A DNA stretch of 6,256 bases from Gammaproteobacteria bacterium. GTDB taxonomy: Bacteria > Pseudomonadota > Gammaproteobacteria > GRL18. The notes beneath the pieces were generated by a model. It worked only from the letters and a program-made list of their open reading frames with translations, had not been told where the DNA came from and ran no database searches. This document shows positions 1-4,354 of this stretch, piece by piece. Location: assembly GCA_027076245.1 (NCBI GenBank), contig JALTKC010000165.1, positions 1-6,256 on the forward strand, given 5' to 3'. A program made the translations under genes and the position numbers. How positions within the stretch are numbered: the first letter of the stretch is position 1; each line of letters opens with the position of its first letter.

Positions 1-66
1 GGAGAGCTGGATTAGTATTTTTACAGGTTTTAATTAATAGTTAGTAAAAATAATTCCAATCTTTCT

Positions 67-70
67 GAGG
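67..70 (+). promoter_or_regulatory. Ribosome binding site for the TTG start of alaC
   Basis: GAGG lies eight bases upstream of the TTG at 79. It matters because it supports a non-ATG start, and no other start codon is available between the upstream in-frame stop (31-33) and this TTG. Confidence 0.6.
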
Positions 71-78
71 CCAGTTTT

Positions 79-1278
79 TTGAACGACGATTTTCAGCGAA
101 TAAAGCGTTTACCCCCCTATGTTTTTAATATTGTCAATGAACTAAAAGCCAAAGCCAGGGCACGGGGTGAAGACATTATAGATTTTGGTATGGGCAACCC
201 CGATCAGCCGACGCCTCAGCATATTGTTGATAAAATGGTGGAAGCGACTCAGCGTAATGATACCCATCGTTATTCCATGTCCCGCGGTGTACCCCGTTTA
301 CGCAAAGCCATCTGTAACTGGTATAAACGCAGTTATGATGTGGATCTGGATCCGGAATCAGAAGCCATTGTGACCATCGGTTCCAAAGAGGGCCTGGCAC
401 ATCTGGCGCTGGCCACGGTCGGGCCGGGCGATGCGGTACTGGTGCCTAATCCATCCTATCCTATTCATCCTTATGGTTTTGTTATTGCCGGTGCCGATAT
501 TCGCCATGTACCCATGACACCTGATGTGGACTTTTTTGCTGAAATGGAAAAAGCCATTAAGGATTCCTGGCCCAAACCCAAAATGCTGGTGCTGAATTTT
601 CCCGGTAATCCGACTACCCAGTGCGTAGAACTGGACTTTTTTGAAAAAGTTGTGGAAATTGCCCGTGAGCATAATATCTGGGTAGTGCATGATATTGCCT
701 ATGCAGAAATTGTATTTGACGGCTATAAAGCCCCGTCTATACTGCAGGTTCCCGGTGCTAAAGAGATTGCCGTAGAGTTTTACTCTCTGTCCAAAACCTA
801 TAATATGCCCGGCTGGCGGGTGGGTTTTATGTGCGGCAACCCAACACTGGTGGCAGCATTAACCCGTATGAAGTCCTATCTGGATTACGGTATGTTTACA
901 CCCATTCAGGTAGCGGCCATTCATGCCCTGGACGGCCCGCAGGACTGCGTGGACGATATTCGCCAGATGTATCAGGATCGCCGTGACGCTCTGTGCAATG
1001 GACTGGAGTCTGTCGGCTGGAAGGTGGAAAAGCCTAAAGCCACCATGTTTGTCTGGGCGTCCATTCCCGAAGAATACAAAGAACTGGGCTCACTGGATTT
1101 TTCTAAAAAATTGCTGATTGACGCTAAAGTAGCGGTCTCTCCCGGAGTGGGTTTTGGTGAATACGGTGATGATCATGTGCGTTTCAGCCTGATTGAAAAT
1201 GAACATCGTACCCGTCAGGCGATACGCGGGATCCGGGACATGTTTAAAAAGGATAAGGCGGGTATCTTTAAGGAGTAA
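79..1278 (+). CDS. alaC: Alanine-forming PLP aminotransferase, AlaC type
   Basis: This is a fold-type I pyridoxal-phosphate aminotransferase (class I/II), expected in the cytoplasm to make alanine from pyruvate with glutamate as amino donor. The 399 residues are close to the 412 I recall for E. coli AlaC and match it along most of their length. Visible landmarks are RLPPYVFNIV near the N-terminus, MGNPDQPTP at 38-46, IVTIGSKEGLAHL at 97-109, NPSYPIH at 124-130, the cofactor-binding FPGNPT at 174-179, D205 in VVHDIAYAE, the Schiff-base lysine K239 in SLSKTYNMPGW, and R368 in HVRFSLIEN, which should bind the substrate carboxylate. The start is TTG: the frame is closed by a TAA at 31-33, and no ATG, GTG or other TTG lies between that stop and 79. 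GAGG at 67-70 sits eight bases ahead of it as a ribosome binding site. Substrate specificity is inferred from family resemblance. Confidence in the family is very high and in the symbol high. Confidence 0.93.
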   Translation: MNDDFQRIKRLPPYVFNIVNELKAKARARGEDIIDFGMGNPDQPTPQHIVDKMVEATQRNDTHRYSMSRGVPRLRKAICNWYKRSYDVDLDPESEAIVTIGSKEGLAHLALATVGPGDAVLVPNPSYPIHPYGFVIAGADIRHVPMTPDVDFFAEMEKAIKDSWPKPKMLVLNFPGNPTTQCVELDFFEKVVEIAREHNIWVVHDIAYAEIVFDGYKAPSILQVPGAKEIAVEFYSLSKTYNMPGWRVGFMCGNPTLVAALTRMKSYLDYGMFTPIQVAAIHALDGPQDCVDDIRQMYQDRRDALCNGLESVGWKVEKPKATMFVWASIPEEYKELGSLDFSKKLLIDAKVAVSPGVGFGEYGDDHVRFSLIENEHRTRQAIRGIRDMFKKDKAGIFKE

Positions 1279-1304
1279 CTCAGGGACAGCAAAGGGAATA
1301 AACT

Positions 1305-1334
1305 TTGATATTCTCAGGCTACACTTGATATAAT
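1305..1334 (+). promoter_or_regulatory. Sigma70-type promoter with extended -10, upstream of hom
   Basis: A perfect -10 hexamer TATAAT (1329-1334) is preceded by TGA, giving the extended -10 form TGnTATAAT. A -35 hexamer TTGATA (1305-1310, five of six consensus bases) lies 18 bases upstream. Transcription would begin near 1341, leaving a leader of roughly 43 bases before the hom start at 1384. The promoter lies entirely in the gap after alaC, so hom and the genes behind it can be transcribed independently of alaC. This is seen by eye against the consensus, not tested. No terminator hairpin was found between alaC and this promoter, so read-through is also possible. Confidence 0.72.
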
Positions 1335-1373
1335 ACCGACCCTGTTTAAAGTCGAATTTTAATTACTAACTTT

Positions 1374-1378
1374 GGAGA
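1374..1378 (+). promoter_or_regulatory. Ribosome binding site that decides the hom start
   Basis: GGAGA ends five bases before the TTG at 1384. The longer alternative TTG at 1372 overlaps this motif and has no comparable site of its own. That favours 1384 and removes four residues (MENL) from the longest reading. Confidence 0.7.
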
Positions 1379-1383
1379 ATCTA

Positions 1384-2700
1384 TTGGAACCGGTTAAGGT
1401 TGGCCTGTTAGGTCTGGGTACAGTGGGTGGCGGTACGGTTAATGTTCTGCAGCGTAATGCAGAAGAAATTTCCCGTCGTGCCGGTCGTGGAATTGTTGTC
1501 AGTCATGCTTCAGCACGGGATATTAACAAGCCCCGTATCTGTAAGACCGACGATATTCAGTTAACGGAAAATCCCATGGAGGTCGTCACCGATCCTGATG
1601 TGTCCATCGTGGTAGAACTCATTGGCGGCGATACCCTAGCCCGGGAACTGGTGCTTAAAGCCATTGCCAATGGTAAGCATGTGGTCACGGCCAATAAAGC
1701 GCTGATAGCCAAGCACGGTAATGAGATTTTTTCTGCAGCACAGAAGCAGGGCGTTATGGTGGCCTTTGAAGCGGCAGTAGCCGGTGGTATTCCCATTATT
1801 AAAGCCATTCGTGAAGGTCTTGCGGGCAATAATATTCAATGGCTGGCCGGTATTATTAACGGCACCGGTAACTTTATTCTGACTGAAATGCGCGATAAGG
1901 GCCGTGATTTTGACTCGGTACTGGCTGAAGCTCAGCGTCTGGGTTATGCCGAAGCGGACCCCACCTTTGATGTGGAAGGTATTGATGCCGCCCATAAGCT
2001 GACCATTCTGGCGTCTATTGCCTTCGGTATTCCGTTGCAGTTTGAAAAAACCTTTACTGAAGGGATCAGTAAAATCACCCGTCAGGATGTGGATTATGCC
2101 AGTGAACTGGGCTTTACTATTAAACATCTGGGCGTATCACGACGCACTGAAAAAGGCGTTGAACTGCGCGTACATCCCACCTTAATTCCTAAAAAACGTC
2201 TGATTGCTAATGTAGACGGCGTAATGAATGCTGTCTTGGTTAAGGGTGATGCCGTTGGTCCGACCCTCTATTATGGTGCCGGTGCCGGTGCTGAACCGAC
2301 CGCTTCTGCCGTGGTGGCGGATATTGTAGATGTGGTTCGGGTTTTAACCTCCGATCCGGAAAATCGCGTACCTCATCTGGCCTTCCAGCCTGAATCCCTG
2401 TCTGATATTCCGGTATTGCCTATAGAAGAAGTAGAAACCGCTTATTATCTGCGTATCTCTGCTTCTGATGAAACCGGTGTGCTGGCCAATATTACCCGTA
2501 TTCTTGCCGACAACGGTATCAGCATTGATTCCATGCTGCAGAAAGAACATGATGCCGATGCGGATAAGGCCACTATTATTATTATTACTCACACCACCGT
2601 GGAAGGTAATATGGATAAAGCTCTGGACAAGATACATACACTGGATGTGGTGGACGGGGATGTGGTGCGTATCCGTCTTGAGCATCTGGACGCTGATTAA
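1384..2700 (+). CDS. hom: Homoserine dehydrogenase (monofunctional, with ACT domain)
   Basis: It catalyses NAD(P)H-dependent reduction of aspartate 4-semialdehyde to homoserine, the branch-point step to threonine and methionine, in the cytoplasm. With the TTG start at 1384 the protein has 438 residues, near the roughly 434 of Pseudomonas Hom. An N-terminal Rossmann fold carries GLLGLGTVGGGT (7-18). TANKALIA (102-109) holds a conserved lysine, K105. The catalytic region runs from NGTGNFIL (159-166) through GYAEADPTFDVEGIDAAHKL (187-206). A C-terminal ACT domain begins around YYLRISASDETGVLANI (354-370), which in this family usually mediates feedback inhibition by threonine. There is no aspartokinase fusion, unlike E. 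coli ThrA. The N-terminus EPVKVGLLGLGTVG agrees with the family start KPVKVG, supporting 1384 over the in-frame TTG at 1372. It has its own promoter, and the RpfE-like gene follows 17 bases after its stop. Threonine synthase does not follow. Confidence 0.95.
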   Translation: MEPVKVGLLGLGTVGGGTVNVLQRNAEEISRRAGRGIVVSHASARDINKPRICKTDDIQLTENPMEVVTDPDVSIVVELIGGDTLARELVLKAIANGKHVVTANKALIAKHGNEIFSAAQKQGVMVAFEAAVAGGIPIIKAIREGLAGNNIQWLAGIINGTGNFILTEMRDKGRDFDSVLAEAQRLGYAEADPTFDVEGIDAAHKLTILASIAFGIPLQFEKTFTEGISKITRQDVDYASELGFTIKHLGVSRRTEKGVELRVHPTLIPKKRLIANVDGVMNAVLVKGDAVGPTLYYGAGAGAEPTASAVVADIVDVVRVLTSDPENRVPHLAFQPESLSDIPVLPIEEVETAYYLRISASDETGVLANITRILADNGISIDSMLQKEHDADADKATIIIITHTTVEGNMDKALDKIHTLDVVDGDVVRIRLEHLDAD

Positions 2701-2701
2701 A

Positions 2702-2735
2702 GCCAGTCTGACGGATCTTGACTGCAAGTCTGACG
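2702..2735 (+). repeat. Short imperfect direct repeat across the start of the RpfE-like gene
   Basis: GCCAGTCTGACG (2702-2713) recurs as GCAAGTCTGACG (2724-2735), with 11 of 12 positions identical and a period of 22 bases. The second copy encodes residues Ala3-Ser-Leu-Thr6 of the RpfE-like protein; the first lies in the gap after hom. It looks like a small tandem duplication that displaced the original start region. Chance cannot be excluded, although the two copies are very close together. Confidence 0.5.
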
Positions 2736-3812
2736 TTTATAGTGCCGGGTCTGCTGGATCCGGTACCCTATCTTGAACAGGTTCCTGCTCAGGAACTACC
2801 CGAACTGCCGCTGTTTAATAGAATTCTCTCGCGTGGACAGTGGATTCTCCCACCCCATGACAATACACAACCTTACGGTTTTTATTCCACTATAATTTCT
2901 GAGCTAACTCAAAGTGAAATCAACAGCACTTTGCCTTTAGCCAGTTTTTTGTATCTGGCAGAGAATCAAAGCATTGAAGATCCCCGTTTAAAGCAAAAAT
3001 GGATTATGCGCGTGGATCCCTGTGTCATGGCTCCGGATAGGGATCAGTTACTGCTGGAAAAAATTTATCTGGATGATATAGAGCAGGCCGAAGCTAACCA
3101 GCTGGTACAGGAAATCAATGCCTTTTATAAGACGATTGAGGATGATATCCAGTGGCAGCTTTATGCCCTGGCACCTGAGCACTGGTATCTGGTTTGTGAT
3201 CAGCCCATACAACTGGATACCTTTCCACCGGAAAAAGCACTCAATAAACCTTTAAAAGAGTTTCTGCCTGCAGGAAAAGACAGTACCTACTGGCGAAACC
3301 TGTTAAATGAATTTCAGATGATTCTGCATCAGAGCCCGGTCAATCGGCAACGTATGCAGCAGGGTAAAGCACCATTAAACAGTGTCTGGTTCTGGGGCAA
3401 CGGGCCAGTAGAACTGGCAGAAAATGATAAAGAATTAAATAATATTCAACTCTATTCGGATCTGGATTTTGTAAAAGGGCTGGCAAAGCATTATAAAACA
3501 GAGTCTGCCCTCATACCTGAACAACTTAAATCACTGGCTTTTACTGAACAGGACAGGCATATTTTTGTTATCCGCGATTTTATGGATGATATTGAACAAC
3601 GAGACTTATTCCAATGGCTGGAACGCTTAAAAACCTTTGAAAGCCATTTTCTTGCAGATATTGTGGAATTATTGAGTAATAAGACGATTGTCCAGTGTGA
3701 ACTGGTATCACCTTCTGGTAAACGGTTACTGATTACCAGACGTCTTTTGTCTCGTTTTTGGAAAAAAAATCACTTTTATGACAATATTTTGACTATAATT
3801 AAAAACAACTGA
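2718..3812 (+). CDS. RpfE-like conserved protein of unknown function (COG4255-like)
   Basis: The 364-residue protein resembles the proteobacterial RpfE-like family, sometimes annotated by distant similarity as cofactor-independent phosphoglycerate mutase. I know of no demonstrated enzyme activity. Family landmarks are the hydrophobic opening LTFIVPGLLDP (5-15), DPCVMAPDRDQLLL (100-113; family members usually read DPVHL at its start), WRNLLNEFQMILHQSPVN (192-209), the hallmark NSVWFWGNG (221-229), and a basic C-terminal tail RRLLSRFWKK (341-350). No signal peptide or membrane span is evident, so it is probably cytoplasmic. The start is TTG. A TGA at 2709-2711 closes the frame just upstream, so 2718 is the first standard start, and it keeps the conserved opening. 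The ribosome binding site is poor (GGA at 2713-2715, only two bases away), so translation may depend on coupling to hom, whose stop is 17 bases upstream. GTG at 2742 is the next alternative but would cut the conserved strand. Confidence 0.8.
   Translation: MTASLTFIVPGLLDPVPYLEQVPAQELPELPLFNRILSRGQWILPPHDNTQPYGFYSTIISELTQSEINSTLPLASFLYLAENQSIEDPRLKQKWIMRVDPCVMAPDRDQLLLEKIYLDDIEQAEANQLVQEINAFYKTIEDDIQWQLYALAPEHWYLVCDQPIQLDTFPPEKALNKPLKEFLPAGKDSTYWRNLLNEFQMILHQSPVNRQRMQQGKAPLNSVWFWGNGPVELAENDKELNNIQLYSDLDFVKGLAKHYKTESALIPEQLKSLAFTEQDRHIFVIRDFMDDIEQRDLFQWLERLKTFESHFLADIVELLSNKTIVQCELVSPSGKRLLITRRLLSRFWKKNHFYDNILTIIKNN
3794..3799 (+). promoter_or_regulatory. Candidate -10 element for the small two-gene cassette
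   Basis: A perfect TATAAT lies inside the last codons of the RpfE-like gene, about 32 bases before the start of the first cassette gene. No good -35 hexamer is seen at 16-18 bases upstream (CACTTT occupies the 17-base position), and the region is A+T-rich, where such hexamers arise easily. It is a plausible but weak promoter that would give the cassette its own transcription. Confidence 0.33.
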
Positions 3813-3823
3813 AGAGTTATCCA

Positions 3824-3852
3824 ATCAAATATGACTGAAATCAAATGGACTG
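3824..3852 (+). repeat. Imperfect direct repeat spanning the first cassette start codon
   Basis: ATCAAATATGACTG (3824-3837) is followed by ATCAAATGGACTG (3840-3852). The two differ by one missing base and one substitution, with a period of about 16 bases. The first copy contains the ATG start at 3831; the second encodes IKWTD. It could be a duplication scar or a binding site for self-regulation of the cassette; the sequence alone does not say which. Confidence 0.4.
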
Positions 3853-4103
3853 ATTATTTAAAATATAAGGCAAAGCTTCGAGGATTTACTTTAGAAAATA
3901 TTGAAGACATTATCAGATACAGCAATGAAAGGTATTTCGATACCGTAACTGACAGGTGGATTGTTGTGGGTAAAGATTCCGATGTTTTAGTCATAATTCC
4001 GCATGAAATTGATACGAATGATACGATTACTCCTATCACTATTCATGCGACAACTCGACAACAAATCAATTATAGAGTAAAAAGTGGCAGGTTTAAAAAA
4101 TGA
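3831..4103 (+). CDS. Small protein, DUF4258/BrnT-like, possible toxin of a pair
   Basis: This 90-residue, probably soluble protein contains an early helix-forming segment (FTLENIEDIIRYSNER, 19-34). After it come strands such as RWIVVGK (42-48) and VLVIIPHE (52-59), and a conserved-looking tail TPITIHATTRQQINYRVKSGRF (positions 67-88; key residues R76, Q77, Q78, Y81, R82). The helix-then-strands pattern with a C-terminal arginine/tyrosine motif resembles DUF4258 and, more distantly, BrnT-type RNase toxins. I recognise the family by eye from small bacterial proteins with an ending like this one, usually beside a DUF2283 gene. Toxicity has not been shown to my knowledge. The ATG start at 3831 is 18 bases after the RpfE-like stop; only a weak GAAGAG (3811-3816) serves as a ribosome binding site. 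The partner gene overlaps its stop by four bases. Base composition is A+T-rich (16 G+C of 60 at 3841-3900), unlike hom or mfd, suggesting acquisition. Confidence 0.7.
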   Translation: MTEIKWTDYLKYKAKLRGFTLENIEDIIRYSNERYFDTVTDRWIVVGKDSDVLVIIPHEIDTNDTITPITIHATTRQQINYRVKSGRFKK

Positions 4104-4330
4104 AAGAGCCGGAATTAACATATTTTAAAGAGGAAGATATTTTACATCTTTCTATTTCTGAGGATCATGAAACAGGTAGTGTGGAAATCAGTCCTAATAT
4201 TACTGCAGAGCTAAATGATAAAGGTGAATTAATCGGTGTTGAAATTATCGGTGCCAGTGCTTTTCTGAGAGACTCAATTCTGGAGTCTGCTCAGGCAAAG
4301 TTACTGCATTTAACCGATCATGTTGCCTAG
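4100..4330 (+). CDS. DUF2283 small protein, possible antitoxin partner
   Basis: The 76-residue protein fits the DUF2283 pattern. An opening YFKEEDILHLSIS (8-20) matches the family's Y-x-E-x-D-x-L-x-I strand, then SVEISPNITAELNDKGELIG (27-46), then VEIIGASAFL (47-56), the usual GIEI-x-x-AS motif. The end, RDSILESAQAKLLHL, looks helical. Its function is unknown; small acidic DUF2283 proteins often sit beside DUF4258/BrnT-like genes, which makes an antitoxin or partner role a reasonable inference. The start ATG overlaps the previous stop as ATGA (4100-4103), so the two are almost certainly co-transcribed and translationally coupled. An additional GCAGG (4087-4091) lies eight bases upstream as a ribosome binding site. 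There is no recognisable DNA-binding domain of its own, so regulation of the pair is not evident from this protein. The stop lies 11 bases from the convergent mfd stop. Confidence 0.78.
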   Translation: MKEPELTYFKEEDILHLSISEDHETGSVEISPNITAELNDKGELIGVEIIGASAFLRDSILESAQAKLLHLTDHVA

Positions 4331-4354
4331 TTTGTAGTCGTTCAACTAAAACTA
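4328..4354. terminator. Inverted repeat at the convergent gene junction, weak terminator candidate
   Basis: TAGTTT (4328-4333) pairs with AAACTA (4349-4354). After one unpaired G (4334), TAGT (4335-4338) pairs with ACTA (4345-4348), leaving a six-base loop. The ten-pair stem includes the stop codon of the DUF2283 gene and the last codons plus stop of mfd. Its position between convergent genes suits a bidirectional terminator. However, the stem has only two G-C pairs and no T-run follows on either strand, so an intrinsic terminator is doubtful. Confidence 0.3.

Noticed and set aside
1..78. Promoter for alaC, for example TTTACA at 20-25 with TAGTAA at 42-47
   Set aside because: The -10 candidate matches only half of the consensus and the region is A+T-rich; the true promoter may lie here or left of the window. 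Not strong enough to annotate.
358..690. Minus-strand open frame opposite alaC (110 codons), and similar ones opposite hom
   Set aside because: Shadow frames: the plus-strand proteins are highly conserved there, and the antisense translations have no family features or ribosome binding sites.
1372..1383. Longer hom start at the TTG at 1372
   Set aside because: This TTG overlaps the ribosome binding site that serves 1384, and the four extra residues are not part of the family N-terminus.
1279..1383. Threonine leader peptide, attenuator or riboswitch ahead of hom
   Set aside because: No run of Thr/Ile codons, no G+C-rich hairpin with a T-run and no recognisable aptamer core; the promoter accounts for the gap.
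2574..2587. ATT trinucleotide run in hom as a possible slippage repeat
   Set aside because: It encodes four isoleucines in a beta strand of the ACT domain, is only four units long and leaves the frame intact.
70..2951. Twelve-base exact match GCCAGTTTTTTG at 70-81 and 2940-2951
   Set aside because: About one such match is expected by chance in a window of this size, and the second copy is ordinary coding sequence for ASFL.
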